Assembly: GCA_026874595.1 (NCBI GenBank)
Contig: CM049308.1
Span: forward strand, 16,676,001 to 16,740,000
DNA length: 64,000 nucleotides
Direction of reading: 5' to 3'
DNA from: Sipunculus nudus
Lineage: Eukaryota; Annelida; Sipuncula; Golfingiida; Sipunculidae
The notes under the pieces are model-generated. The model saw only the letters and a list, made by a program, of their open reading frames with translations. It made no database searches and was not told the origin of the DNA. A program made the position numbers and the translations under genes. Positions 41,801 to 56,800 of the stretch are shown here, piece after piece; positions within the stretch are counted from its first letter, which is position 1; each line of letters starts with the position of its first letter.

Positions 41801-44800
41801 ATGGGACAGAAACTGGCTGCTTACAAGCATTTATTATTGTAAAACATGCCATTATCACAGTCGACTGAGCCATAAATTAATGTCTGAACCATAATTAGTG
41901 AGGTATTGTAGGATTCATTCTAAATTTAAAATCAAAGCAAATAAATTTATTTTTAGATTCTAGAGGTTCTGGTGCATTTGCGAAAATGAAAAAAGTTAAA
42001 AATGAAGAAATTGTGAAATTTGGTCTCGCGAATATAAAGCCAACCACAGTATATCAATATAATCAAAATCAATTATATTGATTGCATTATTGCATAATCA
42101 ATAAAAAACTATTATGTATGCACATCCAAAGATGTCATATGAATTGGAAATGAATTAGAATTGAAAAATTTGAATTGACACCAGGTCTGGTCATATTATC
42201 CAGATAAAATATTCTAATTTGTTATAAGAATTATAAGAAAATAGTGAACAGCATCAAAACTTGTAGCCTTGTGTAATGTAAGTATCAACAACCCAGCCAC
42301 AACCTAGACTTTTCAGAGTGATGTTTGACTGAATTTACTCTGTCAAAATTTAGGTATAATATAATATAATCTATATAGTATATAGATATAATATATAATA
42401 TATAATATATAATCTATATAGCAGATTTCAAGGAAAATATAGGTGGTCCATAAACTAACCTATTAATAATCATTTATGGATAATTTTTTTATCTTTTAAT
42501 TATCAAATATGATTTTGCAACAAATTCCTACCACTAATGAATACCTGATGAGAATCCAAATTAAAGTTTCTTGACTGATAATGTTTATCAGTCTCACACT
42601 GTTCATCTATATAGGAAATTCTAAATAAACTGTTTTTATTTTTTATCTTTTATCCTTTTATAAAGGATATTTTTGGTCATTAATGATACTTCAGATATTT
42701 GAGAAGCTGCCTCATGAAATTGCCTCATTTCATAAGAGATACAGAAAAGGTGCAAAATATGTGACCTGGTCAAAAGCTCGTTAAGTGAAGGTAAGCAGTC
42801 CTTATATTAGGTCGCATGGTGAGGAGCTTGGTACTGCACATCCTGTCACAGAAACAGGTGACACAAAGGACGGAATCTGGAGTTGGCGTTTTGAAAAAAA
42901 TAAGCAGGCCCCCTCCTGACTGTTGTACAGTGTTGTTGACAGCTGCAATCCTGCCTCAGGGTCCCAATTGGATGGCAGTGATATTCCTAGTGGCCTGGCC
43001 ATAGGGAAAATTTTAGTGGCTGTGACATGACCATTGTCACATGATATTGTTTTGGCAAAGAAATGCAGGCTAAAAAAACTCCCCTGTCCACCCAGCAAAA
43101 CTCATCTGGGCCCTGTACAGGAGTCAAAGCCACAATTTTTCTGTTCATAGGTGGGTACTGGAATTGCTTTGTTTCAATACCAAGCTTTAAATGGGAATAA
43201 TTATTTAAAGAGTCCAAAATACTGGAGAGTCACAATGGATTTTCATTCAATGGGGAGGTGATCTGTCTCACATTTTCACTAAATTCTTTTTATCATATTT
43301 TATATCATTACTGTACCATCATGTAATTACATAATGTATCTTTTTAGGATTATTTGATTAGAGAGATATGCAAGGTCTTGGCAGCATTTTTTCAATTGCC
43401 TGGTTTGATTTAGAAAGTGGTCAATGACTTCTACAAGGGTCAAATTTGATCCTCTCTATCCTACAGCAAGATATTTCTGCCTCATTGCAGAGGCTTGGAT
43501 GCACAGAGTTAAGAGTCATCAAGAGATTTTGAATGTCACAGATGCTCACCCCCATATTCCTGATAGCTGTGCATACAATTTACAAAGTAACTATGGGCAC
43601 TAACCATAACTGACTGTCAAGTTATTTATGATGCTGATTTGCCAAGTTGATTTCTACACCTGTAACATCATTATGTAACTTAAATTATTGTGTCAGATTC
43701 TAAATCTACTGCTGCCATGACATAAATCATAAGGGTAATGGTTTATCTTACAGAAAAAAAATGGTTAGATTGCAAGCTCAACAAAAGTCAAGGCTCAAAA
43801 TATCACAACTGCTTTTTTTTAAAGAATGCAGGGAATACCTAGATTGTTGTTCACAAATTCATCATCATCATAATCATCATTATCATCATCATTATCATCA
43901 GAAAAGTACTGCTCTTCTTCTTCCATTCTAGCAGGAACTGTGAAACTTTTGACTTGCTTCTTTGTCTGTAGCACCCTCTTTTGTACTTTCACTTTCGCTG
44001 GAGCCTCTGTTTGTAAATAATCATCAAATCCTTGGTTCAGTTCAGCCAACTCTTCTTCTGTTGGTTGTACTTCTTCTAATAAATCACTGTAACTTGCTTT
44101 GGTCTTTGATTTTTTCTGTATTGATGGCAGCTGATCTTTGGCAGGTGATGCTTTTTTTGCTTTTTTTAATTTTGGCTGTGGTGGTGGTGGTATATTGACA
44201 TTAGACAAGGACTGTGGTAAGATATCTAAAAATAAACCACAGAGCACTGATTAAGTGGTAAGATATCTTAAATAAACCACCTAGCACTGATTAAGTGGCA
44301 AGATATCTAAAAATAAACCACATGCAGAGCACTGATAAAGTGGTAAGATATCTAAAAACAAGTGACCTATGGGTCATGATGCTCAGCACACTTGAACTGT
44401 CTGTAATGTTAAAATTTTAAAGTGCTAAAAACACATCCCAGTGTCACGTGTGCGCAATGGCCATGTGATCAGAGTGGAGCATATCTCCAGAAAATGTGAG
44501 TACCGTATTGTCTACTTGAATTCGTACAGGAAAAAATAATTATTTTTCTCAGTGTGTGAATTATTATATGTAAAATATGAAAAATTAGAATACTGCAGGA
44601 GAGAAGATCGTTTGACACCTGAGAACCGGTAATGGGCGATAATAGATGATGTACGGCAAATCCCATGTTAATTAATATTTAACACTTGTTCGGGAATATA
44701 TGTGAGCGCTGCTGGTGACGAAAAAGATATCCAATATATCCCGTAACTGGCATTTTATAAACCAGTGTTTTATATATATATTATACAGGGTTTTAGCTGC

Positions 44801-47800
44801 GCCGGTCAGGGGGTTACCGGGACGGCCTGTACTGCCGGCCGGAACAAACTAAACATTCGTAACCAACAGACCGGCACAATTGCACAAAAGATCGTCAAAA
44901 ATCCAGCTACTGTCAATAGAACTTCAGTAATTTATTACCGAAAACTGTTAAATTTGTACCTCATTAGTATGTTAACACATTTATTTGATCACGGCTGTGG
45001 TGCAAACAAAATTGACAGGAGTCACTGATCACCTTAATATTACACATCAAATAAATTATTGGTTAACAAACAAGCAATGAAGTGTTTCACAGTTTGGACA
45101 TGAAAGGAAAACATCATTAGCCAGGGGTCTCTCACGGCCTACAGTGGTGCGTAGCATAATAAGCGGTAAGAAAATGGGCTATTGTTTTGTAATACTTCAT
45201 GGCTACATTTAATTCTTTTACGAACATTATTGGTATGGATTGCAGAATACGCTCTAAAAATGGTAATGGTGACTTTCTTAGGGCGTTAATGAAATTTATT
45301 CAGGGTGCCACCTGGCGGCAAGTGAACTTATTACAGCCGTGAATATGTAATCTCACTAGATTGATTTATATTTTTCAATAAATTAAATGTTTATTTTACC
45401 CGTTTGGTAATTTCAGTGGAAAGAAATTAATGAAAAAAATATATGTTTATCATATTTTTAAACTGGGACGGAGGAATAACATAAAGGGGGGGAAAAACTG
45501 ATAGGTTTGAACTAGTGGCACATAATTCACATTATACGTGTTCTTGCGCCTCTAACCAAATGGCCACAGCAGCCAACGAATTACGCGGAAGTTTTTATTT
45601 GGGAGATATAATTATAAGATTTATACAGCGGGGAAAAAAATAAATTATTTTACGGACATTACCGGGATTTATCAAATAAAAACTCTTGAAGACAGCGGTA
45701 TATCGATCCTTTGAAGCTGCAGTTCAAAGCACTCTAACGATCTCCATTTAACCTTTGATGTCTTGTAGCACCAGGTCATGCTTGTGATCAGTGGTTCGTG
45801 CAAGGTTTGTCCCAAGTGGATTACTAGTATATGATCATCAGCTAATGTGATTTATGTCCCACTTACAAATCCTTCTTATTCTATTATTAAGTAAATAAAA
45901 TATTATCGATTAAAACACATTTTTTACCTCGAGTTCTATTGATCAAATCACATTCATGCTGTAACAAGTCTGAAGCAAAGATGGCCCATCGGTATCAGTT
46001 AAGCAACAGTTTTTCCTATTTACATACATGAAGTTGCAAATCTTATAAAATTGTTCCGATAAATTATCATGTTACTGCCATGCACTAAGACATAAAGATG
46101 TGTTGTTATCAGGTGAACAGCTTAGACCTTTGATTCATCTCCGCAAAAGCCGTTTTAATCATAGCTACAATTACTGTTCATACGGACCGCCGGTGGTCAC
46201 CGGCAATAGCTAATATCGGCACAGTATGTTGGTGTACGAATTCATATATGTAATATAGAAAAATATGATTCAGGAAATTTATAGTGTGCGAATTAATGAA
46301 GGATACGAACTGATGTAGACATTACGGTAGCTTCTTTTTTAATATATACTGATTTGTTTTGTAACACATGTCTAATTCCTTTTTTTTGGAGTGTATGTAT
46401 GCAAGAGTTCAGCCATTTGATTTGCCAGTTAAAAGAACCTTGAAAATCACTTTTTTTTATAGGTATGCCACTGATTTTCTTCATTTTTTGCATAGTAACA
46501 ATGTTATATGTGCAGTTGATGCACAATGTTTTAGTTTCATACAAAAATGTGCTTAAATTACAAAATATAGGCCACAGTGATCTACTTTTTGGAATGCAAG
46601 GAGGTTTATCAATGCCCTACCTTATATTAAGTAAGAAGTTTCTAGGTCAAAATAAAATATAAGATTAAGTAAATTTGATAAAATAAAATCATCTTTTCAA
46701 ATAAAGTATATATACAATGAATGAGGAACAAAAAATATCATCGTGCTAATTACTATAATTTATTACTGGAATTAAAAGTCAATTTCAAACCTGGTGAAGG
46801 TTACTCTACTAAAGTAAGAAATTACTTATCTTATGGATATCCACACTTTCACAGCAATAAACCATTTGGTGGACACAATTAAATATGCACTTTAATATTT
46901 ATAACCCTGGTGGTACAATACAAAATCTAAAATGTAGCATAGCCAATAATAACAATAAATAAATTACAAAAAATTATAACATTCATCTAGTTAATGCACC
47001 ATCTGGGGAAGGGGAGGGGGGTGCAGGGCAGAAGGGCCAAGCTGAGCCAAGGCAAGCTGCCTGGGGTAGGTTATATAACACAAGTGAAGGCTGTACTACT
47101 AGGTGGACCAGATGAAAACAACACTTGACATGGTGTATGAAAACTTGAATAAAGGCTACACTTTTCAATCAATTCCTTTGAAATTTCAGATTTTAAAAGA
47201 TTAAATCCTTATGTATATATGCTGTGAAAATTAAATTAACAGTGCTTACAGGGAAAAAACGTGCCATTGCCAAAGTTGGACAAAATTTAGGGATTGATTT
47301 TTTATTTTTGCTGATAACTTGAAAAATTTGCAAAATCCAGATCTAATTTTGGATAAACAATTGAATCTTGATTAATTAAAGTTATATTCCTGAAAATAAA
47401 AAGTATCCAACTTCAGCAATTCTCATGTTAAGTGGGTAAATATATTTCTGAATTTTTTAAAAATGCATAATATTTGGGCCGATAACTTCAAAACAATATG
47501 CAATACTGACCTAATTTTTGGTATGTTCATAGAAAATTTGTGGAAGAATATGAATACTAAACATGATCAATAACAGATCAGTGGTTTTGAAATTAGGCAG
47601 CCTTGAAGTGTAACAATGGCATTTTTAATGGAAAACGGAGGTTTTTCCTTAATATCTCGAAGGAACGAAGTCCTAGTGACCGAATTTTCAGTATGGTAGG
47701 GGATTTTAGGGACATCTTACAGTATGCAAAATTTTGGATTCGTAGGTCCAACGTTTTTAAAATGTGTCCTGTTAATGGACAGGTGACGGACAAAGGACCA

Positions 47801-50800
47801 CAACTATAGCTCAGATGACTTATAGTCAGCTGAGCTAAAAAAGGCAGCTAAAATTATGTAGAATCTTTTTGTCAACAGTAAAGGCAAAATACAGGATATC
47901 TTTCTCCTTTTTATTAAAGAGAGACACATATGTACAATTGCTATTACTAGTGCATGTGAAAAGCACAAAGGTTTGACATTTTCAATTATAATTTTACAAA
48001 TTCATGAAGGAATAAATGCAAGAACATAAAACAGTAATTTAACCATGGAGATGATGCCTATCAAAATCCTCGAGTAAAAGATATAGCAATTCCATGGAAC
48101 AATGATTTAAACATGTAGCCTGCACACACACAGATCAATACATACAAAACTTACTCTTTTGAGGTGCCTCTGTGAGAGGAGGTGGGGGTGGAGGCTGAGG
48201 TACACTTGATTTCCCTTTACTTCTGCAACACAAATGTTTCACAATGTATAAAATATGTATATATATCTCAGCAATGCCACAATAAATACTCATCAGGGAA
48301 AGTTAACCTATAATATTTCAATTTTTGAAGTATTGGAGCTTTTGAATGAAACATCACTAAAATTACACCTATCAACACAAATCAAATCCATGATGCCAGT
48401 CTTCAGGATGTACATGAGGAATATTATTTATATTTGATGAATCAAAACAAAATAATTGTTGAACAGTCTTGATCACTGAGAATAATCTGTCTTTCCAGGG
48501 AACTAAAAATTAATGTTTTGCCCCAAAGCTCACAGAATATAGGTCACCTTGACCTATTTTCAGGTTTCCAAAGCAAGGTTGGTAAAATCACAGGTAAAAA
48601 CTGGAAAACCCTGGGTGTTTAATAGGCTTGATACCAATGTTTAGCTACAGCATGATATTAACATTTTAAATTTTGGCATTATACACATTTCTTACTGTCA
48701 TCAGATTAGACAAAAAAACTTGAAAATCACTGACATGACTAACAAAAGATAAATAAAGAGTTTATAAATATACATTATTGCCCCATGTGTGTTTGTGGGT
48801 GAGTTTGTTCACAATGTAACCCATGCAATCATGGAAGGAATCTCATGAAATTGTCAGGGCAGATTTTGGTGTGGATCTGACTCATGATCTGGATTCAGGA
48901 ACGTCATCAAGGAATATTCACAAATGTACAGTCACTTATGCACCAATGAACCTTGGCATATGGGCCCAAGTAAATGAATAAACCACATGGCAGAGGCATG
49001 CATTCCTCAGAATGCAGATTTCTAGTGTAAAGATGTCTCATTTAAGGAGTTATAATATTAGTTGTAACTATTGAATTTTGTGAAATAATATTTGTCAGCT
49101 ATTTTATGTCAGTTTATTGCTGGTAAAAACTGTTAACAAGTGACCCATAATTCATGCACATTAGCCCAAGATCATCAAGACCCATAAGCACACCAAATTT
49201 GATGAAAATCCATTCAGCAGTTACTGAGGAATCCGGCAATTTGTGTATATTTTGCATTATTTCTGGGGCGCTCAAACATGGCTTGTAACTCAGAGAATAT
49301 AAGTCACAGTGACCTTATTTCAGGTTTTTGTGGAGAACTTTTGAGGAACTCTCAGGATGTCAAGTTAGAAAATTTCAGATACAGTGGTTCTGATTTGTGT
49401 CCTGTTAACAGACAACCACATCTTAAAAGGTCTCAATAATAGAGAAAAAATGCTTAAAAATTAAAAAAAAAAAATGATGAAACAGTCCATGATCAAAATG
49501 CATACAAAAATCATGGTGTTAAATGCATTATATGCATTAGTTGTTCAGATACTGGAGCTTTTGTATCAAACTTTTAATTATTCTGGGGGAAATTCTGAGC
49601 CCCATAGCTTGAAGATTATGGGTAACAGAGACCTAATTTCAGGTTTCAATTGGAGACTTTTCGTGTACCTCCCTGGATGTCAAGTTAGTAGATTCTAGGT
49701 CCAACAGTTATGATTTGTGCCCTGCTTTGGTATCAAATTTTCAATTATTCTTGGGGGTATTTATAAACCCCATAGCTCAGAGAATATTGGTAACAGAGAC
49801 CTAATTTCAAGTTTCAAACAACCATTTTAACTGATCTCCCTGGATGTCAAGTAAGAAGTTTCTAAGTCCAGTGGTAACGATTGTGACCTGTTAACAGATG
49901 ACCACCTCAAAAATGGAGAAAACAATAAATAAACATTCAAAAAAATCGAGGTCGAGCCACCAAGTCTGCAGAAACTACTGAAACACTCCATGATCAATAG
50001 GCATACAAAGAATCATTGTGATCAATGCATTAGTTGTTCAGATACTTGAGCATTTGTATCAAATTTTGAATTATTCTAGGGGGTACTTTTGATCTAAATA
50101 GCTTGGAGGATATGTGTAACAGAGACCTAATTTCAGGTTTCCAAAAAGACTTTTCATAAACCTCCCAGGATGTCAAGTAAGAAGATTCTAGGTCCAGGGA
50201 TTATGATTTGTGCCCTGTAAACGGACGACTGCATCTTTAAAGGTCTCAAAAATGAAGAAAAAATGTATAAATGTTTTAAAAAAATCCAGGTGGCACCACC
50301 TGTCTGCAGAAACTGATGAAACACTCAATGCTGAACATGCATACAAAAAAAATCATGGTGATCAAGGCATTAGTGGTTTAGATACTTGAGCTTTTGTATC
50401 TAATTTTTCATTATTCTGGTTGGTACTCTTGGGCTCAATAGCTCGGAGGATATGGGTAACAGACCTAATTTCAGGTTTGGAAGGAGACTTTTTATAGGCC
50501 TCCCAGGATGTCAAGTAAGAAAGCACTAGGTCCAGTGATTATAATTTGTGCCCTGTTAACAGATGCCAACATCTTTAAAGGTCTCAAAAATAGAGAAAAA
50601 AATGTGTAAAAATTTTTAAAAAATCCAGATGGCACCACCTGTCTGCAGAAACTGATGAAACACTCATGATGAACATGCATGCAAAAATCATGGTGATCAA
50701 TGCATTAGTTGTTGAGATACTTGAGCTTTTGTATCAATTTATTAATTATTCTGGGGGGGGGGGTATTTCTGAGCCCAATAGCTCAGAGGATATGGGTAAC

Positions 50801-53800
50801 AGAGACCTAATTTCAAGTTTCCAAGAAGATTTTTCATGGACCTACCTGGTTGTCAAGTAAGAAGATTCTAGATCCAGTGATTAAGATTTGTGACCTGTTA
50901 AGGGATGGACAGACAGCTAGACGGCATGAAAGACAGACAGATGGACGACAGATAAAGGGTGATCCCTATAGCTCAGATGATTTACAGTCAGCTGAGCTAA
51001 AAACCTAGTCATTGAAATTATCTTGGGGGAAACAAGGTTTCTATAATTCTGTAATCCAAACCCTGTTCCAAAGAGATATCCTCAGAAACTTAGTGAATGT
51101 TGAGTTTCTTGGTCGATTGGTTATTATTTGTGTCCTCCCTCAGTATTACTGAAAGTCACCAGAGCTAAAAATCATTAAAGTCTGTACTTTAGAAAGCCTT
51201 TATATCTTGTACAGATATGGCACACACTATTGGTCGTATGATCTCTTGAATAAATATTCTACGAGGTCTCCCCTTTCAGTCTTCAGCAAAAATTTGCACT
51301 TTATTTTAAAGGTCTTTTCAAAGTTTTTCAAGGACATGCATTTGGATTTTATAGATTTTTATTTTACAAAGCCTGGTGCAGACACAGACCAGATGCCCTT
51401 CCATTTCAAACACAAGGGAGTCGCCTTTAACATGCTTTATTGCATAAAGCTGGCGTTCTGAGGAGTGAGTCTCCCTCGGGCCCGAAACCACAAGAAATCG
51501 TCACAAGTGATGAAAAAGCGCCGCTGGACCGCTCACGGGTCCCGCGCCCCAAACCCCTCGACCTTCACCTTCCCAAACTCGCATTAAAACAAAAGAGGAG
51601 CGGTCCCAAAACCAATTACGCGGGACCATTCTCACTATGAAGTCGCGCTATACGAAACACCCTCCGGGGGCCAGAGATGGACGGATTATGACTCGGCTTC
51701 CAATAGCAGACAACATCTTTGGACTGACCGTTTGTATTCTCCGTTCTTGGTACTGACCTTGACGTTCCTGATGATGCCGTCCTGCCCTGGATAGACCTCG
51801 AGAAGTCTGCCCATGTCCCACCTGCCTCGTGGCGCTGCTGAGTCTACGAGCAAGACAACATCTCCGGGTTTCAACTGTCGCCCCTTTGTTTTCCATTTGA
51901 CTCGTCTGGTCAATGTCGGTAGATATTCTGATATGAAACGTTGCAATATCCGTTTGACCATGGCTTGTACGAATTCGAATCGCTTGTGTAAGTTCTTTGT
52001 TTCCTCAAATGGGCCTTGTGGTATGTCAACAGTAGCTCGTCCCAACAGAAAATGGTTTGGTGTTAGTGGCTGTAAGTCGTTTGGATCATTCGGAGAATAA
52101 CCTATGGATCTTGAATTTAACAAAGCCTTAACCTCTGCGAAAACTGTAGACATCTCGTTCCATGTCAGCCTTTGGTCTCCTATTACTTTCATTGCACGTT
52201 TTACCTGCTTTATGAGGCTTTCGTAGAATCCCCCCTGATTCGGACTAAGTGGTGTGATAAACTTCCACGTCACCGAATGTAGCATCGCAAATTCCTTGAG
52301 TTCTTGACGCCCTGCTTGCACGAGTTTTTTAAGTTCCTTTTCTGTTCCGACGAATGACGTCCCATTGTCACTAATAATTGTAGTCGGCCATCCGTGCGTG
52401 CTAACAAAACGCCTGAGAGCCTGGAGGAAGGCCTGTGTTGATAAGTCGTCGACAATCTCCAAATGAACCGCGCGGACGGTTCCACACGTGAAAATTGCTC
52501 CCCAAGCCTTTCTGGATTGGGTCCTTCCGAACTTTAGGTTGAATGGCCCAAATAAGTCAACGCCTGTTGTTGTAAAGGGTGGTGATTGCACCCTCATTCT
52601 CTCTGGGGGAAGATCCGCCATGAGTGTAGTGTGTGGCGGTTGCCTTAACTTCCGACAAACAATACATTTCCTGACAATTAATTTTGCTAAATTCCGCCCT
52701 CGCGTTATCCAGTACCTCCGTCTTGCTTCACATAATGTCCTTTCTGCTCCTGGATGGATCGCCTTTGAATGGGCATCAGCCATGACCAACTTCGCTATAT
52801 GGCTTGAGCCTGGTAACAGAACTGGATGCACTTGGTCATACGACAAATTTGAACGTTTAAGCCTGCCTCCTACTCTTACAATCCCTTCCTTTTCAAATGG
52901 GGAAAGGTCACTGTATTGTTGCCTCCAGTCACCCAAGTCCTCTTGGGCTTTCAAGATCCAGTGTCTCTCTGATGTCTCAATTTCGCGCGGTGATAATGTG
53001 TCCCTCCGCTTATCCTTATTTCTGGCATTGTGCAGAAACCTGTAACACCAGGCTGTGACTCGAAGCATCTTATGCCAATCAGAAAAATCTCTGCACTCAA
53101 TGAAAGATGTGGCCTTTGTTACACCGCAGACCAGTTTCTTGGGTTGTTTTCTCTCTGGATCTTCCAGGGGAGTGCCATCCTGAGCTGGCTGTTCTGGCCA
53201 ATCCCTTTCTGATCTCACAAGAAATTCTGGTCCCTTAAACCAACGTCCCTTCAAATCTGTCACTTTGAGACCTCGACTCAGATCATCAGCAGGGTTTTTG
53301 TCTGTGGGTATGAACCTCCAGTGTGGGGGATCCCATGTCGCTTGAATCTCCGCCACCCGGACACCCACAAACTGCTTTAAATTATGGGACTCTGATTTGA
53401 TCCAATGAAGCACGATTCTGGAATCTGTCCAAATTGTCGTGGTTAAACCCGTTCGTAGCTCCTCATGAATGGTTTTAGCCAATCTGGATCCGATCAATGC
53501 TGCTGCCAATTCCAATCTTGGGATTGTTGTTTGACGTAATGGTGCCACTCTAGCTTTGGCAGCAATCAGCTGGATATACGGTGTGGTAGAACCAAGCGAC
53601 TTTGTCCGAATATATGCGATAGCGCCATACGCCACCGAACTGGCATCCGTAAATACATGCAATTCTGCTTTCTGTCCTATTGCCTCTGGTTTCACGCATC
53701 TTGGAATCTCTAGTCCTTCAAGACTCTTCAGTTCCTCAAATAGCCTACCCCATAAGTCTTGATAATCTTCCGGGAGTGGGTCATCCCATTCCATGCCCAA

Positions 53801-56800
53801 CTTCCAAGTGTTCTGCATCGCAATTCTGGTTTTGATAGTCACTGCAGCAGCAAGACCAAGCGGATCATATATCATTGACAGTCTCGATAATACTATCCTC
53901 TTGGTCAGTATACCTGGTTTCATTTCCTTTACCTGAAAGTGAAGCATATCTGTTGTCGGTTTCCAACAGACGCCGAGAGTTTTGACACTGTCCTGACCAT
54001 CAAGACTTACATCTTGTGTGCAACCGTTATCAAGATCCTGCACTGCCTGAAGTTCGTGTTTCTTCCTTATATCAGAAGAACAAATCCACTCTTTGATCTG
54101 GAAGCTAGCACTGCAGAGGATCACTTCCATGGCTGCTTTTAGTCTATCTGCTTCCTGAAACGTAGCACATGAGTGAATGATGTCGTCAACATACCGATCA
54201 TGTTTAAGAAGCACAGCTGCTTCTGGAAATCTGGACCGAAACTCTTCGGCTACCTTGAGCACCACAAAACTGGCCATAGATGGTGACGGTTTATCACCGA
54301 AAGTGACTCTTGTCAAACGATAGACCTTCGGTTCTTTTGAGACATCCATGTCTCGCCAAAGAAAGCGGTGGACATGTGTATCTTCCTCCATTAGACACAC
54401 CTGAAGAAACATCTTGGATATATCTCCTATGAAGGCCACCGGTTCTTCTCTGAAGTGAAGAAGCACGCCAAAAAGGTCCCCAATCAGGCATGGTCCCTTG
54501 TACAGAAGCGAATTCAATGATACCCCTTTGTAGGTGCACGCTGGGTCAAACACAATCCTCAAAGGAGTGCTTGGTTTATCTGGTCTGTAAACCCCACGGT
54601 GAGGAAGGTAGAACACTGGTTTTCCGCCTCTGTCTATTTCAGCTGGGGTAAGCTGAACTGCCCATCCCTGCTCTATAAACTGGTCCATAGCCTTGCAATA
54701 CAACTCGGCCATCTCAGGTTTGTTCAACAGTTTCCTTTCCAAGGAAGAAAGCCTACTCTCTGCCAATTTATAGTTATCTGGAAGCTGTTTAGGGTCCCCT
54801 TTCCATGGTAGACCTATGACGTACCTGCCGCCGTCCTTACGACATGTTGTCTCGAAAATATCTTGGGCTCTCTGGTCTTCAAGCAACATCACTTTTACAG
54901 GACAGGAACAACCTGGTGTACGAATCCCTAGAGTCTCCATGTCATATAATGTCTCCATGTTGACCTTCTGGACAAAGTTGATTGAAACATCAGGCGTACG
55001 ACTATTACTTGGTCCTATCACAAACCATCCTAGCTTGGTTTTCTTTCCGACCGGTTCAAAGTAGGCGCCCTTACGAATTTCCTCCTCAACATGAAGATGA
55101 CTGTACTGAACTCCTAGGATCAGATCTATAGGTCCTGCCTTATGTGAGAATTGTACACCACTCAGGTGCTGGAATGACGACAGCCAATGCCTGTCCAGAG
55201 GATGGACGCTAACAATTGTATTGTCTATTTCGTGGGCCTCAATTTCATATTCTCCTACGCCCTGCAACGGGGAGATCCATACTTTGATCCTCCTGCTATC
55301 ACTCTGGTCGAGTCTCTGCCCTCCTACAACTGACAGTTCCAGGGCCTCTCTCTTGCCTTGCAGTCCCAAAGCCTTTGAAAAGTCTTTCCTAATAATTGTG
55401 GTTGCAGCCCCACTGTCGATCAAGACGTTTCCCTGCCTAACCTGTCCATTATTTGATCTGAATAGAACCCTGACAACCGGCAGCAAACCATCCTTGTCAA
55501 AAGCTGTAGTAACAGTGCTAGAAGGGGGAGGGTCTGTGTGTAGGAGACGATGATGCTGTTTATCACAACCTGCTTTATCACATTTCTTTTTTGACCTGCA
55601 CTCTCTCATAGTGTGGCCCCTGTTGAGACATCCGTAACACAGTCTCTGCTCTTTTGCTGTTTTGAAACGCTCTGACACTGTCGAGTCACTGAAAGTTGGG
55701 CACTCACTAACTCTGTGCTGATCACTGCACACATAGCATCTCAATTGCCTTTTTCTGTCCTCTGATAGAGGTTGGCCCTTAACTGCATTAACGCCTTTGC
55801 CTTTGTCCTTCTGCCAGACTCTCTGTTCAGCTCTGCCCCCTATCTCAAGGTCGCCGAAGTCTGGGTCGTAGCTAATCTTGACTTGCCGTCGCAGTAGAGT
55901 GCTGATGTGGTCAAGAGTCGGCATGGTCCCATTTTCTCTCAGCTCTGCAGCCTTGACCTTCCACTTAATGATCAGGTGGTCAGGAAGACGCCTGACCATT
56001 CGACGGAGACTATCTGAGGCATTAACATCAGAATGAAAACCTATACGTTTCATGGTAGCAAGACAATTAATCATATCAAGTGAGAAATCACGCAAACCTT
56101 GTCTATTACCAGGCATAATCTTTGAACCCTTGGTCAGCTTATTAATGTGAGCCCTACCAATAACACTTTTATCACCAAACTGCTCTTTCAACAGTTTTAA
56201 AGCAGTTGCATACATAACACCTGCTGACCCTAAATCTGCAATTGCCCTGTCTGCATTACCAGTGACATGCATTTTCAATTGCAACATACGAATATCATTT
56301 GTCAAGTGATATTTGTCATGAATATGGAGCTTAAAACTTTCAATAAACTCAACATATTGCAAAGGATTACCATCAAAATGACAAAGTCTCACATTTGGAA
56401 CGTCTTTGGTAGCTTCAAGTCTATATAAAGCATCAGCAACAGACATTTCTCTTACATGCCTTGTCGGTGTCGTCTCTTGAAATTCTACCAAATCGTCTAT
56501 CCAGGAATCAAACACATACATCCTTCTTGACAGATGACCTTGGCTCGCCGCGAATTGACCTCCAAACATGTTATATTGATCGCTCATGTGTACGGTCTCT
56601 GGGAAAGGAATATTAGACCTTTGTATATTGCCAGGCTCTACACAGTCATCTGCTGACATATCTGGATCTCTCTGCCTCACTGTCTCTGATATAGATTCGC
56701 GCACATCATGGTGTGTATCTCTCTGAGGGGCACTTGGCTCAGAACGTTCATTTGGAGGCCTCGATGTTGTATCTCTGTCAGAATTACTTCTGGTCACCAT

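Noticed and set aside
42802-43217. Overlapping minus-strand frames in intron 3
   Set aside because: They would need a frameshift to join, show no known family, and lack a clear pair of splice sites fitting the phase-1 gap.
52488-53045. 185-codon plus-strand open frame
   Set aside because: Shadow of the integrase region of the BEL/Pao polyprotein on the other strand.
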